A stretch of DNA of 64,000 bases, taken from positions 1 to 64,000 of IMG/VR virus record IMGVR_UViG_3300042305_000730. One strand, given 5' to 3'. Positions 33,833 through 41,727 of this stretch are shown in pieces; the first letter of the stretch is position 1; every line of letters begins with the position of its first letter. Both the position numbers and the translations under genes were made by a program. The stretch is from a virus. The notes below the pieces were generated by a model. It was given only the letters and a program-made list of their open reading frames with translations, had not been told where the DNA came from and did not search any database.

Positions 33833-34291
33833 TTACGTGAGGTAGGCGTATCCTGAGAACGCTGATGTAAAGTTTACTACAACTTGTGTGGTGCTTACAT
33901 AGGTGACTTCTCCGATAACGACTGTTTTGGCGCTATCCACGATAGATACTGATGGGTATCCACCCAAAGCATGATTAATTGTCCATGTTGTAGAGGTTGT
34001 TCCTTGAGTATGTATATGCCGAACGGAGGCTGGGTAAACAAGGTTTAATACTTGGTTAGGCGCAATCCCTGTAATGCTGGCACTTGCGTCAGTGGCAACA
34101 GTAACCGTCCCAATAGATAGAGCGTTTGGAGGGCCAGCAACGCCTGGATCGCTAACAATCAAATCTACAGTGGAAATTTCCCCAGTGACTAGAGACTCTA
34201 CTGCCGCAGAATCTTGAAGAACTACTGTACTTTTTGGAGATGTAATGACAACACTGGTGTCATCATCCAGAGTTAAGACATAATCAGGCAT
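33833..34291 (-). CDS. Fibre-tip or virion protein with C-terminal beta domain
   Basis: A 152-residue protein: an N-terminal Asp/Ser/Val-rich part and a C-terminal domain 'TTWTINHALGGYPSVSIVDSAKTVVIGEVTYVSTTQVVVNFTSAFSGYAYLT'. This terminal domain occurs at ends of many phage fibre proteins. Overlaps the preceding gene by eight bases. Confidence 0.65.
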   Translation of the reverse strand: MPDYVLTLDDDTSVVITSPKSTVVLQDSAAVESLVTGEISTVDLIVSDPGVAGPPNALSIGTVTVATDASASITGIAPNQVLNLVYPASVRHIHTQGTTSTTWTINHALGGYPSVSIVDSAKTVVIGEVTYVSTTQVVVNFTSAFSGYAYLT

Positions 34292-34994
34292 ACGGGTTCG
34301 TGGAGATGGATGCGTCTACTGAAATGGTTCCAGCGGCTAGTCGTTCCCAGTCTCCTGCCGAATCTTGGACAAATAGATCAAAGGTATGAACTCCCGCTGG
34401 AATACTGTTTTTATCAGAAATATGCATTTCTAGAGTTACTCCTGCTTTTGGAGCCAAGTAACCCCTTCTATTTGCCGTAAGTGCAACAATTGTATTTTCT
34501 GCTGGAATGGATGAATACCAACGTAGATCTAGTACCGTAGTGCCAGCAGTATCCTTTGCTTGCAAGTAGGCATTAGTGACAGCCTGTAACGTGCCAGTGC
34601 TGTCTTTCCATGTAAAAGTTTTGCGGAAATCCTCATATTGTTTCATACGAAGTTCCATATATTGAGCCTCATCTCTATCAGTAACGGTGTCGCCTGTATT
34701 GACAGTAATGACCCCTTTAGTTACTTGATAGTAAACATCGTCATAAACTGCTAAGACATCATACTCTAAGTTACCAATTGGCAACTCTAGTGTTTCTGCA
34801 GCGGTTAGGTAAAGACGAACATCCCCTGATCCGTTAACCGTTGCCGTGATGTTTTTCTTAGACTGGGTAGTTGTTTGTATCTGGGCTTTAACAGCACTAG
34901 GTACCATTTTCCTTCGCCTAGTTTTGCTCTTAATACAAATTATACGATCAAACGGCAAACCACGGGAGGCAGTGTAATTAACGGTTCGGGCCAT
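34284..34994 (-). CDS. Virion protein, first gene of the fibre module
   Basis: A 236-residue beta-rich product with 'GSGDVRLYLTAAETLELPIG...YDVLAVYDDVYYQVTKG' and 'EMHISDKNSIPAGVHTFDLFVQDSAGDW'. Similar layout to baseplate-adjacent beta proteins. It has no ribosome site; TAAACT stands six bases before the ATG, so it may open the fibre transcript without a leader. Confidence 0.6.
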   Translation of the reverse strand: MARTVNYTASRGLPFDRIICIKSKTRRRKMVPSAVKAQIQTTTQSKKNITATVNGSGDVRLYLTAAETLELPIGNLEYDVLAVYDDVYYQVTKGVITVNTGDTVTDRDEAQYMELRMKQYEDFRKTFTWKDSTGTLQAVTNAYLQAKDTAGTTVLDLRWYSSIPAENTIVALTANRRGYLAPKAGVTLEMHISDKNSIPAGVHTFDLFVQDSAGDWERLAAGTISVDASISTNPYA

Positions 34995-35000
34995 TGCAAC

Positions 35001-35006
35001 AGTTTA
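35001..35006 (-). promoter_or_regulatory. -10 box of putative leaderless promoter (fibre module)
   Basis: TAAACT on the minus strand, six bases before the ATG at 34994. No Shine-Dalgarno in between. Confidence 0.4.
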
Positions 35007-35014
35007 CTACAAGG

Positions 35015-35314
35015 CTACTGACCTTTTTTCTTCCTTGGAAAGTCATGCCCGACCTCTAGCATCTTCTTGCGAACAAAACTTTCCATGTTTTTAACGGCAC
35101 GGTGGTCTGAAGGGGTGCTTGCCATGTGCACAATTCCATCATCCTTGATACGCAGTTGAATGTGCCCGCTGTGTGTTTTATGGCCCATCACTGGAGTGCT
35201 TGCTTGGCTTATACGGGAAAGCACCTCACGAAAAGGCTTATGGGTAGTTAGGGAGCGAATACGATCTTCACTGAGTGCATGTTGCTCCCAATTAAGGTTA
35301 TTCTCACCAGCCAT
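35015..35314 (-). CDS. HicA-like small protein
   Basis: A 99-residue product. The C-terminal half has GHIQLRIKDDGIVHMASTPSDHRAVKN, which follows the HicA/YcfA double-stranded-RNA-binding-like pattern: G-H-x-x-x-x, a beta turn, then 'STPSDxRAxKN' before the last helix. The His in GHIQ corresponds to the HicA catalytic His. No HicB-like antitoxin is seen beside it. In phages such solitary proteins occur without proven toxicity. Leaderless-type start. Confidence 0.6.
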   Translation of the reverse strand: MAGENNLNWEQHALSEDRIRSLTTHKPFREVLSRISQASTPVMGHKTHSGHIQLRIKDDGIVHMASTPSDHRAVKNMESFVRKKMLEVGHDFPRKKKGQ

Positions 35315-35320
35315 CCTTAA

Positions 35321-35326
35321 AGATTA
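35321..35326 (-). promoter_or_regulatory. -10 box of putative leaderless promoter (HicA-like)
   Basis: TAATCT on the minus strand, six bases before the ATG at 35314. Confidence 0.4.
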
Positions 35327-35566
35327 CTACATGCGGTGTAACAGGGTACGTTTCATCCGTGCATAGGCTTGCTCATACTCTTCTGTCTGCTCATCGGTGA
35401 ATACACGAACTGCGTAGATACATGGGTCTCCACCCTGATCTAACTCCTCTTCTTCCTTATCGGAAGTGGGCAACCCATCGTGGATGTAGCAGGTTGGGTA
35501 AAGGCACCATTTATGATCAATCCCAATTGCTAACCATTCATCAAAACCCATAAGTTGTTCTGACAC
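35327..35566 (-). CDS. Small acidic hypothetical protein
   Basis: A 79-residue product with WLAIGIDHKWCLYPTCYIHDG, an acidic stretch DKEEEELDQGGDPCIYAVRVF and a helical end. The three Cys do not form a clear metal site. A GGGAGAAA ribosome site overlaps the stop codon of the upstream gene. Confidence 0.55.
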   Translation of the reverse strand: MSEQLMGFDEWLAIGIDHKWCLYPTCYIHDGLPTSDKEEEELDQGGDPCIYAVRVFTDEQTEEYEQAYARMKRTLLHRM

Positions 35567-35575
35567 ATTTTCTCC

Positions 35576-35734
35576 CTATTTTGAAACCGCTAATGTTACT
35601 TGATACTCCCCATATTCAGGTTGGTCAATAGCAGTTACCATCGCAGTCTTGAACCCTTGGGTGTGGGCTAGTGTAACAGCCTGTTCCTTTGCGTCAAGCA
35701 TCTGGGGCGTAAAAATATGATAAGTGATTATCAT
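35576..35734 (-). CDS. Small hypothetical protein (52 aa)
   Basis: Product MIITYHIFTPQMLDAKEQAV..., a beta-alpha-beta pattern reminiscent of small ferredoxin-like folds. Its stop lies nine bases before the next start and overlaps that gene's ribosome site. No family recognised. Confidence 0.5.
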   Translation of the reverse strand: MIITYHIFTPQMLDAKEQAVTLAHTQGFKTAMVTAIDQPEYGEYQVTLAVSK

Positions 35735-35749
35735 GCCATTGTCCTATCA

Positions 35750-35908
35750 TTAATAATCATATTTTGAAAACTTCTTTATTTTCTTCTTTTCTTTGCGATC
35801 ATTAGAGGATTTACGGTTTTCTTTATGAATGTGCAAATCTTTGTAATGTCCTTCTAAGTCATCTTCCTCTTGAAGAAACTGCTTACTTAAGTTATTATTT
35901 TGATTCAT
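35750..35908 (-). CDS. Small charged hypothetical protein (52 aa)
   Basis: Product MNQNNNLSKQFLQEEDDLEG... ending with a Lys-rich run (KEKKKIKKFSKYDY). It overlaps the 3' end of the gene before it by 14 bases. Strongly basic C-terminus could bind nucleic acid. No family. Confidence 0.45.
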   Translation of the reverse strand: MNQNNNLSKQFLQEEDDLEGHYKDLHIHKENRKSSNDRKEKKKIKKFSKYDY

Positions 35909-36020
35909 ATTTATTAAGAAGCAAGACTGACAACCTTTGTTCTAGTCTTTTGTTTTCTTGTACAAGGATTTGCCTAAAGCGATCCTTACCGTACTGGCCT
36001 AATCCATGTTGTTTTTTCAT
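35895..36020 (-). CDS. Tiny hypothetical protein (41 aa)
   Basis: Product MKKQHGLGQYGKDRFRQILVQ followed by a helix (ENKRLEQRLSVLLLNKY). A TATACT box lies twelve bases upstream; an earlier in-frame ATG abuts that box and is unlikely to be in the transcript. Overlaps the next gene by 14 bases. Confidence 0.4.
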   Translation of the reverse strand: MKKQHGLGQYGKDRFRQILVQENKRLEQRLSVLLLNKYESK

Positions 36021-36040
36021 AACTTTAAGCATAGTATAAG

Positions 36041-37330
36041 TTAGAACAACCTGATAGACAGGCTGCCATCCTTTCCTCTTATGACACCTGGTCTACTGTT
36101 CTTATTTTCTTCTTTTATTTCTCTTTGCCTTACTGCAACATGATCCATGCGTTTTACGTTTACGCTCTTAGGTAATGGTGGTGCAGTTGGGGCAAGTTTT
36201 TCATAACCAGGAAGGGTGCTTTGCGTCTTTGGTGGCAGTGGTGCAGTGTAATGGGCGTGTACAGCCTGAGAATACTCTCCAACATCACCAAGACCTAATT
36301 GTTTTAAACCTTCACGGACATGGGGATGGTTCTCCACCATTTGACCTAAATACAGATGTCGGGCAGTAGTTGCGTACTTTGAGTTTTTTGCTGCTAACTT
36401 GCCAGTCTTTTCTTCTATATTTTGCCTTAAAGGCGCTAAGTGCTTGTCGGCAAGGGCATCCATATCTGGCAAAGACTCAATACCAGCCTTTCCATGCATA
36501 GCAACATGCAACCTAGTTGCTGCGTACAATGCTTGTTCGTGCCGATCTCTCCACCCTTTAAAGTTTACGCCGTAACCACCACCAGTTTTCTTAAGATCTA
36601 AAACCCGTTCATCATTTTCAATAGGGTTTAGGTAGCGCTCGTTTACCTCGTCACCACTCTCAAAATCCGTTGTTGTTCCAAACCTATCCTTATACCCATC
36701 TGCAACACCCTCAAACACAGGAGAGGTTACTACCTTACCTTTAGTAGTTGATTTGGCAGTTTCTATTTCTCGGTACCCAAGCCTTTTACCATTATATTGT
36801 GTTGTTCTAGCGCCTTGAGCACTTAGGTGATCTTGGTCTTCTTTATGACCCCATTCGTGGGTAAATGTGTTTCCTAGGTCGTGATGTGATGCAGGGTCAC
36901 CATGTACGTTATATGCGTTCATTACTATTTTGTTATCCCCAGCACTGTACTGTCCAGCCCGTTTAGTGGATCGCAGTCCTTCAACTCTAATTGGGTTTTT
37001 TTCCAACATAGTTTTTGAAATGTTAGTGGATGCTATTGCTTGAGGTATATCCTTCTTTACAACCCCATATACAGAATATCTATGTAAGTTACCTATATCT
37101 GATGAGCCAATACTTGTTGCTTGTCTAATATCTTGTTCTCGTTGCTTAGATCCATACAGTGGATCATTACGAGACTGTGTTGCGGTATCTGGGTGGAAAA
37201 GTAAACCTTGTGGGTTTTTGGAGCGTGGCGTTCCACCAGACCCTCCATAAGAGTGCGTATCTTCGTAAGGGGTTGTTTTGTCATCACCTTCAAAGTAAGT
37301 ATTATTAAACTGTTCTCCAAGGTTAGGCAT
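36041..37330 (-). CDS. HExxH metallopeptidase-like protein
   Basis: A 429-residue protein. Near residue 155, FTHEWGHKEDQDH contains HEWGH, the zinc-binding HExxH signature; a Glu or His for the third ligand is not certain. Flanking helices and a preceding 'NKIVMNAYNVHGDPASHHDLGN' segment resemble toxin-type metallopeptidase domains. The rest is polar with no signal peptide, so it would act in the cell or be packed in the virion. TATAAT six bases before ATG. First large gene of the putative effector block. Confidence 0.55.
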   Translation of the reverse strand: MPNLGEQFNNTYFEGDDKTTPYEDTHSYGGSGGTPRSKNPQGLLFHPDTATQSRNDPLYGSKQREQDIRQATSIGSSDIGNLHRYSVYGVVKKDIPQAIASTNISKTMLEKNPIRVEGLRSTKRAGQYSAGDNKIVMNAYNVHGDPASHHDLGNTFTHEWGHKEDQDHLSAQGARTTQYNGKRLGYREIETAKSTTKGKVVTSPVFEGVADGYKDRFGTTTDFESGDEVNERYLNPIENDERVLDLKKTGGGYGVNFKGWRDRHEQALYAATRLHVAMHGKAGIESLPDMDALADKHLAPLRQNIEEKTGKLAAKNSKYATTARHLYLGQMVENHPHVREGLKQLGLGDVGEYSQAVHAHYTAPLPPKTQSTLPGYEKLAPTAPPLPKSVNVKRMDHVAVRQREIKEENKNSRPGVIRGKDGSLSIRLF

Positions 37331-37336
37331 AGGTTA

Positions 37337-37342
37337 ATTATA
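37337..37342 (-). promoter_or_regulatory. -10 box of putative leaderless promoter (HEWGH protein)
   Basis: TATAAT on the minus strand, six bases (TAACCT) before the ATG at 37330. Confidence 0.55.
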
Positions 37343-37347
37343 AACCA

Positions 37348-37521
37348 TTATCCACCGTTAGAGTAAAAACCCCTACCTACAAGGTTTACTGCTGGAGAAA
37401 AGTAAACAGGGCGCAATCTTTCATTACAGTCAGGACACAAGATTGTTCTTTGCTCATCGTAGATACTACGGGTTTCTTCGTGCCGATGGTCGTTTGAACA
37501 CTTGTAGGCGTATGTGGGCAT
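37348..37521 (-). CDS. FmdB-type zinc ribbon protein (57 aa)
   Basis: Product MPTYAYKCSNDHRHEETRS, then CPDC and VGRGFYSNGG. CxxD/N at residue 8 and CPDC near residue 29 with the terminal GRGFYS are the FmdB small zinc-ribbon signature (first pair degenerate: only one Cys, with His residues nearby). Starts two bases after the preceding stop. Possibly transcription-related, like other FmdB-type proteins. Confidence 0.75.
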   Translation of the reverse strand: MPTYAYKCSNDHRHEETRSIYDEQRTILCPDCNERLRPVYFSPAVNLVGRGFYSNGG

Positions 37522-37523
37522 AG

Positions 37524-38099
37524 TTATAAGCCTAACTCTTCTTTTGCCTCAGCGTGATACCCGCCCCCATCTCGTTCTTCTGCCCCAGGGTCAGTATTGA
37601 ACTGTTGAGTACTTATATACTGAACATGCCCTGATGTTACTAACTGGTGTGGAATTACATAAGAAGTAGAGCCTGGGTCTTCCCAACGATTTCTATACTT
37701 GTTAATACTGGTTTTGCTATTTTCCTTTACCCGCATGTTTTCTTGATAATCCTTGGGCGGTTTAGGTGCGTTGTCGCTGTATCCCTCTTCGTGTGGGTCT
37801 TCAAAAGTCATCATTGACGGGCGTTTATTAATTTGGTAAGTGTGCATATATGTTGTGAAATCAGGACCGTTATTATCTTCTTGTATTCCCTCTTCAGTCA
37901 TTTGACTGTAATACTGTTTTTCATGGGCATGCTGCATCATTAATGATCGGTCTAAAGCGGCATTTATTGTCCCAGCGTGAAACCCACTCTTTTTATAACC
38001 TTTTCTGAAAGGCTCAGCATGACTGGCAAGCACATGTGGGGGTGTTGGGTTATTACTAGCGTGATACACCGTAATGTTAGTTGGATCTTTCCTAGACAT
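37524..38099 (-). CDS. Putative ADP-ribosyltransferase-like protein A
   Basis: A 191-residue protein. ITVYHASNN near the start and SGFHAGTINAALDR about 30 residues on resemble the 'H-x-S/G ... G-x-H-x-G-T ... A' layout of H-type ADP-ribosyltransferase-like folds; 'YVIPHQLVTSGHV' may supply the last beta strands. Catalytic residues cannot be assigned with certainty. Coupled to the next gene by TAATG. One of several ART-like genes in this block. Confidence 0.4.
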   Translation of the reverse strand: MSRKDPTNITVYHASNNPTPPHVLASHAEPFRKGYKKSGFHAGTINAALDRSLMMQHAHEKQYYSQMTEEGIQEDNNGPDFTTYMHTYQINKRPSMMTFEDPHEEGYSDNAPKPPKDYQENMRVKENSKTSINKYRNRWEDPGSTSYVIPHQLVTSGHVQYISTQQFNTDPGAEERDGGGYHAEAKEELGL

Positions 38100-38620
38100 T
38101 ATTTAAACCCCTTTAAGTTCTTTCTTGCTCTGTGTTTTCCTTTGCTACCAAGTCCAGGTGCAGGTGCGGCAACCTTTCTGCTCCCTTGATCAAAAAATAC
38201 TTCACCCTCACCCTCATGACCTATTCCGATGATGTGTTCCCGAGGAACTAGGTAGATGTGGAGTTTGTTGTCTTGACCGTAGTGGTGGATGCCAAACTCT
38301 TCTTTATTTGGATTATTGCCCGTCCACTCAGGATATATAGAACCACTTCGTATTTTGGCACTTTTAGGAACACCACCTCTGTGGGTTACTTGAACCTGAT
38401 CAGGAAGGTTAACTTCATTCTTTAGATGCTGTTGCAGGTTTTGGTAGGGTTCACCACTCCTGTCTTTTGCTTCGTGTAAGTACTCTTTAGGCCACTTAGT
38501 AGTGCCATGTGACCATTGCTCTATATCACTCTCATAATCAGTACCTTCAAAGTATGGGGCATGTCCCTTTTCCCAACTTTCAGAAAACTGATCCCAATTA
38601 ATACCTTCGTGTGCAGCCAT
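38099..38620 (-). CDS. Putative ADP-ribosyltransferase-like protein B (R-S-E type)
   Basis: A 173-residue protein. VTHRGG holds Arg81, IRSGSIYP (90-96) could be the STS-like motif, and GEGEVFFDQGS has E138-x-E140, the ExE of Arg-modifying ADP-ribosyltransferases, followed by VFF as in known exoenzymes. Order and spacing (about 11 and 45 residues) agree with that fold. T4 Alt and ModA are precedents for phage ARTs. No signal peptide; basic C-terminal tail KGKHRARKNLKGFK. Confidence 0.55.
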   Translation of the reverse strand: MAAHEGINWDQFSESWEKGHAPYFEGTDYESDIEQWSHGTTKWPKEYLHEAKDRSGEPYQNLQQHLKNEVNLPDQVQVTHRGGVPKSAKIRSGSIYPEWTGNNPNKEEFGIHHYGQDNKLHIYLVPREHIIGIGHEGEGEVFFDQGSRKVAAPAPGLGSKGKHRARKNLKGFK

Positions 38621-39282
38621 TACATGCCTGGGAGTCGTGGTTGATCGTAATATTCTTTAGGTGCTGGCTGCTTTGCAGGGCGGAGCATCTGTTTAAGGAA
38701 CTGCTTGCCTGCCATAACTTCTTTTTGAGGAATATAACCTTCATAAGCACCAGCCATGTCCAATATTTGTTTTGGATTACGCATAATCACGGGTGCTATA
38801 TCTTCTGGTTCAGGTTCTTCAGTCCGTTCAGCATCTGTCAACATGTCAGGGTTAGACCCGTGTGGGACTGCTATACCTTTATTGACAGCAGTTTTAGACA
38901 GTGCGCTGCTAAATTTAGTTAAAGACGAGCCTGTTACCATCTGTGCATGTGGGTGGTCTTGTTGGGCTAGTGCCATGACCGTCATCATGTGGGGGCGAAC
39001 ACGCTTGTCTGCTCGCATACTGTCAACCGTAAGGGTTTCAGGAGTTCCGTAAAACAACTCGGTTGGGTACTTATGTGATTCAGATAGTCGGGTTGGGTAA
39101 CCATCTTCACCAAAATTAGGGTATTCCTGTGCTTTTTGATAAGTAAACTTTGCTTCACCTACTGGATGTATAGGCTTTTCATTGTCAAGGCTTGAATAAC
39201 TTCCTTCAGTACCAACAACACCATATATCCTGCGGCGCTTTGCATAACTGTCGTCAGGTACGTTTTTATAGTACTGAGCCAT
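38620..39282 (-). CDS. Hypothetical protein of the effector block (220 aa)
   Basis: Polar protein with a helical middle, RPHMMTVMALAQQDHPHAQMVTGSSLTKFSSALSKTA, where 'TGSSLTKFSSALSK' is reminiscent of a short phage motif near DNA- or head-associated proteins. C-terminus is Pro/Lys-rich. Coupled on both sides by TAATG overlaps. No enzymatic motif seen. Confidence 0.5.
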   Translation of the reverse strand: MAQYYKNVPDDSYAKRRRIYGVVGTEGSYSSLDNEKPIHPVGEAKFTYQKAQEYPNFGEDGYPTRLSESHKYPTELFYGTPETLTVDSMRADKRVRPHMMTVMALAQQDHPHAQMVTGSSLTKFSSALSKTAVNKGIAVPHGSNPDMLTDAERTEEPEPEDIAPVIMRNPKQILDMAGAYEGYIPQKEVMAGKQFLKQMLRPAKQPAPKEYYDQPRLPGM

Positions 39283-39461
39283 TACTTATCCTTCTTCTTT
39301 GCTTTACGCTTCTCTAGAAGGTATTGTGGGTCACGCTTGGTAAACCCTGCGCTTTGATGGAGTTCGTCAATAGTAATAGGCTCACCGTCTATCCAGGTAT
39401 GCCCTTTAGGGTTGGTGTTAGATTTCCAACGGAATTGGGGGCTTTCGTGCCTAGGGTCCAT
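39282..39461 (-). CDS. Small hypothetical protein (59 aa)
   Basis: The start at 39461 (MDPRHESPQFRWKS) overlaps the stop of the upstream gene as TAATG and is preferred over an ATG 14 codons earlier inside that gene. Product has a Lys-rich tail (RKAKKKDK). No family. Confidence 0.5.
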   Translation of the reverse strand: MDPRHESPQFRWKSNTNPKGHTWIDGEPITIDELHQSAGFTKRDPQYLLEKRKAKKKDK

Positions 39462-39829
39462 TAATCTATTTTCCTTTCTGGGTGCTTCATTCCAGGTTTC
39501 CAACCCATACCCTCGGCATACCCAATTACTTTAAAGCCCTTTTTGCTGTCAAAACTTTGCATAACGTTACCATCAGGCTTAATAAGGTCGGGGAATGCAT
39601 CGGCATCATCATGTTCCCAAGGTTCAATTTCTGACCAATCATGGGGAACGACCTTATGTAGATGCTCACCAAACTCACTGGCATAAGTAATGTCTTCTGT
39701 AGCGTGTACATCGTCATCCCCGTCTGCTTGGGGTACTACAGACCCACCTACAGGTATCTTATTTGGTGAACCGTGATACAAGTAAGGGCCAAATAGTTCT
39801 TCGTTGATGTGTGTATGCTTACGAGTCAT
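39461..39829 (-). CDS. Arr-like ADP-ribosyltransferase-type protein C
   Basis: A 122-residue product. YLYHGSPNKI (His19) then SVVP and HATEDITYASEFGEHLHKVVP match the small Arr (rifampin ADP-ribosyltransferase-like) fold: 'LYHGS ... G..I.P ... YATED...A..FG ...V.P'. The Tyr of the family is His here (VHATED). Paralogous to 42897-43202 on the opposite strand. Target unknown. Confidence 0.55.
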   Translation of the reverse strand: MTRKHTHINEELFGPYLYHGSPNKIPVGGSVVPQADGDDDVHATEDITYASEFGEHLHKVVPHDWSEIEPWEHDDADAFPDLIKPDGNVMQSFDSKKGFKVIGYAEGMGWKPGMKHPERKID

Positions 39830-39832
39830 TAG

Positions 39833-40243
39833 TTAATCCTCATACTTAATAGCATGTCCTTGGTTTTTGTGAAAACTTTCCCAACGAGACACTGTATCTT
39901 CAGGCATTACCCCACCATCTGCATTAGATAGATTAGGAATACTTCCCGCCTTATCTAACATAAAGTCCATAGCAGCACCATGTGCTTCCCTTCGTGAACC
40001 AAAGTCTCGTGTTTGTGTACCACGCCCTACTAAACTAATTTCTTTTCTAGCAGGATTGTGCCACTCCCAACCATACTTACCAGTTTTTACTTGGGTTAAA
40101 GAATCTTGCACACGCTTGCCTTCTCCACGTTTATACATTTCTGTCATTGTGCTTTCAGACATGCCAGGAGCGCCATACGTAGCAACCTGCTCGTAGATAT
40201 GTGGTCGCCATTCATTAAATTGATACTCATTAAGTGGTTTCAT
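39833..40243 (-). CDS. Hypothetical protein (136 aa)
   Basis: Charged product, MKPLNEYQFNEWRPHIYEQV..., with 'GYGWEWHNPARKEISLVGRGTQTRDFGSRREAHGAAMDFML', where the beta-turn-helix pattern vaguely resembles small RNA-binding-type folds. First gene after a leaderless promoter TATACT. No firm call. Confidence 0.5.
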   Translation of the reverse strand: MKPLNEYQFNEWRPHIYEQVATYGAPGMSESTMTEMYKRGEGKRVQDSLTQVKTGKYGWEWHNPARKEISLVGRGTQTRDFGSRREAHGAAMDFMLDKAGSIPNLSNADGGVMPEDTVSRWESFHKNQGHAIKYED

Positions 40244-40249
40244 GAATCA

Positions 40250-40255
40250 AGTATA
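40250..40255 (-). promoter_or_regulatory. -10 box of putative leaderless promoter
   Basis: TATACT on the minus strand, then TGATTC, then ATG at 40243. Nearly identical to the boxes at 42562 and 42885 on the other strand. Confidence 0.6.
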
Positions 40256-40260
40256 GATGG

Positions 40261-40872
40261 TTATAAAGAAGTGTCTGGAGAAATAACTGTGTCAAATGGG
40301 TCAGACACATCTAACCCCTCTGGATACCAGATTTTAGTGTTTGTAATGTATTTAGGGCGTTCGTCTGTCAATTTAACAAAAGACTCGTCAAACACCAGCA
40401 TACGGTTACCAGGCCAAGCGCCCACACGACCACAGTCTAAACGCACAAAGTTAAAGTGTTTATGCTGATCAGGGGTTGAGGAATACATATCGTCATAGGG
40501 CGCAGCAGTAAACATATACCTACCTGTTTCCCAGACCCCTTCTTTCATATACACCTTCACGGCTAGTTCAGACAATGCACTGTATTCATGGGTAGTGAAA
40601 TCTTGCCCGTAACAACTCCATACCTGTAGGTGGTCTAAAGGGTGGTGGTGTTTAGCAGGCGTATAGAAAGTTAAAGCGTGAAGGGGGACATGTTGGACTA
40701 AAGCGCCGTTTTCTAGGAGTAGGGATACTCCCCATGCCCTATTAGGGATTGCAGACAGCCCATAGACTAAGCAGGCTGTATATTCCCCAAACCCTTTTTC
40801 AAAGTTATACAGAAACTCATTCTGCACATAACAGTAAAATGGTTTAGGAATGTCTGTAATGTGCTTTGCCAT
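40261..40872 (-). CDS. Conserved phage hypothetical protein (203 aa)
   Basis: Product MAKHITDIPKPFYCYVQNEFLY... with 'ALVQHVPLHALTFYTP', 'LQVWSCYGQDFTTHEYSALSELAVKVYMKEG' and 'RPKYITNTKIWYPEG'. This arrangement is found in many marine and freshwater phages; the function is not known to me. Beta-rich, cytoplasmic. Starts seven bases after TATACT, head-to-head with the plus-strand operon. Confidence 0.65.
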   Translation of the reverse strand: MAKHITDIPKPFYCYVQNEFLYNFEKGFGEYTACLVYGLSAIPNRAWGVSLLLENGALVQHVPLHALTFYTPAKHHHPLDHLQVWSCYGQDFTTHEYSALSELAVKVYMKEGVWETGRYMFTAAPYDDMYSSTPDQHKHFNFVRLDCGRVGAWPGNRMLVFDESFVKLTDERPKYITNTKIWYPEGLDVSDPFDTVISPDTSL

Positions 40873-40879
40873 TTACATA

Positions 40880-40885
40880 AGTATA
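40880..40885 (-). promoter_or_regulatory. -10 box of putative leaderless promoter
   Basis: TATACT on the minus strand, seven bases before the ATG at 40872. Together with the plus-strand box at 40917 it makes a divergent promoter pair in a 56-base gap. Confidence 0.55.
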
Positions 40886-40916
40886 TACGGACACATCAAC
40901 GGCGAACTTTTTCGTT

Positions 40917-40922
40917 TATACT
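40917..40922 (+). promoter_or_regulatory. -10 box of putative leaderless promoter (plus-strand operon)
   Basis: TATACT, then AGACAA, then GTG at 40929. Opens the only plus-strand gene group of the window. Confidence 0.6.
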
Positions 40923-40928
40923 AGACAA

Positions 40929-41438
40929 GTGCCAGCACGAGAGTACGTCAACAAGGGACAGTTCCCAGAGTCTAAATATCGTAATAAACTACTGTATCGT
41001 GCTGTTACCTTGCATGACCCTGAAATTACTGAGAGATTACACGCAGGAACTATTTCCGCCCCAGAAGTACTCAAACATCTAGGTTCCTCTACAGGAGTAG
41101 GAATGCATTGGGCTGGGGGCGGTCCAGACATGCTATACAGTAGTCGTATGCATGGTGCGGTAAACGACACCCCTGCCACTGTAGTTATGACTATTCACCA
41201 TAACGACCAAATGACCGACAACACTTGGCATGGTGAATTTAAAGGTCAAGGAGCCACCCTTGGTGAATACCATCCAACAGTACCAACACAGGCGATAATG
41301 CACAGCATGGCGGTAGACACTGGTGACCCTACCAAACCAATGCAGTGGGATAGTGACCCCCATTGGAGACCTCTTCCTGGCTCTGCTGGTCTAAAAATTG
41401 AAACATTTTACGATAGAAAACTAGATCGTAATGGGTAA
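40929..41438 (+). CDS. Putative ADP-ribosyltransferase-like protein D
   Basis: A 169-residue product with GTG start and no ribosome site. LLYRAVTLHDPE (Arg in the first strand) and, about 45 residues on, GVGMHWAGGGPDMLYSS, then a strand TVVMTIHHNDQM, resemble ART folds of the 'YRG...G.HWT...A' type; acidic residues near the end cannot be assigned. It overlaps the ParB-like gene by eight bases. Weak structural inference. Confidence 0.4.
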   Translation: MPAREYVNKGQFPESKYRNKLLYRAVTLHDPEITERLHAGTISAPEVLKHLGSSTGVGMHWAGGGPDMLYSSRMHGAVNDTPATVVMTIHHNDQMTDNTWHGEFKGQGATLGEYHPTVPTQAIMHSMAVDTGDPTKPMQWDSDPHWRPLPGSAGLKIETFYDRKLDRNG

Positions 41439-41727
41439 GCGACTCACTGCACAGCAGATCATGGATAACTACCAACCTGGGGATATTCTTAGGCATCAAG
41501 AACCTGAAGAGTTCTGGGGATACAAATTAGAAGAGGCCAAAACTAACAAAATATCTAAAGATAAGACTTTGTATCAAGATATTGAAGAACGTGGGCAGCA
41601 AAAACCAATCACCCTTGGCTATAAAGGGCTTGGTGCTCCTTCTATCTTGGATGGTCACCACCGTTTAGCAGCATTACACCACATGAACCCTAACCAGTTT
41701 GTTAAGTACCGAAGGGTAACCCCGTAA
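41431..41727 (+). CDS. ParB/Srx-like domain protein
   Basis: A 98-residue protein. 'LYQDIEERGQQKPITLGYKG' followed by ILDGHHRLAALHHM is the ParB-N/sulfiredoxin-type nucleotide-binding motif (DGHHRLAA). There is no HTH or dimer domain, so it is a minimal catalytic-type fold rather than a partition ParB. Related domains act as CTP/ATP-binding or nuclease-like modules. Flanked by effector-type genes, coupled through overlaps on both sides. Confidence 0.7.
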   Translation: MGKRLTAQQIMDNYQPGDILRHQEPEEFWGYKLEEAKTNKISKDKTLYQDIEERGQQKPITLGYKGLGAPSILDGHHRLAALHHMNPNQFVKYRRVTP

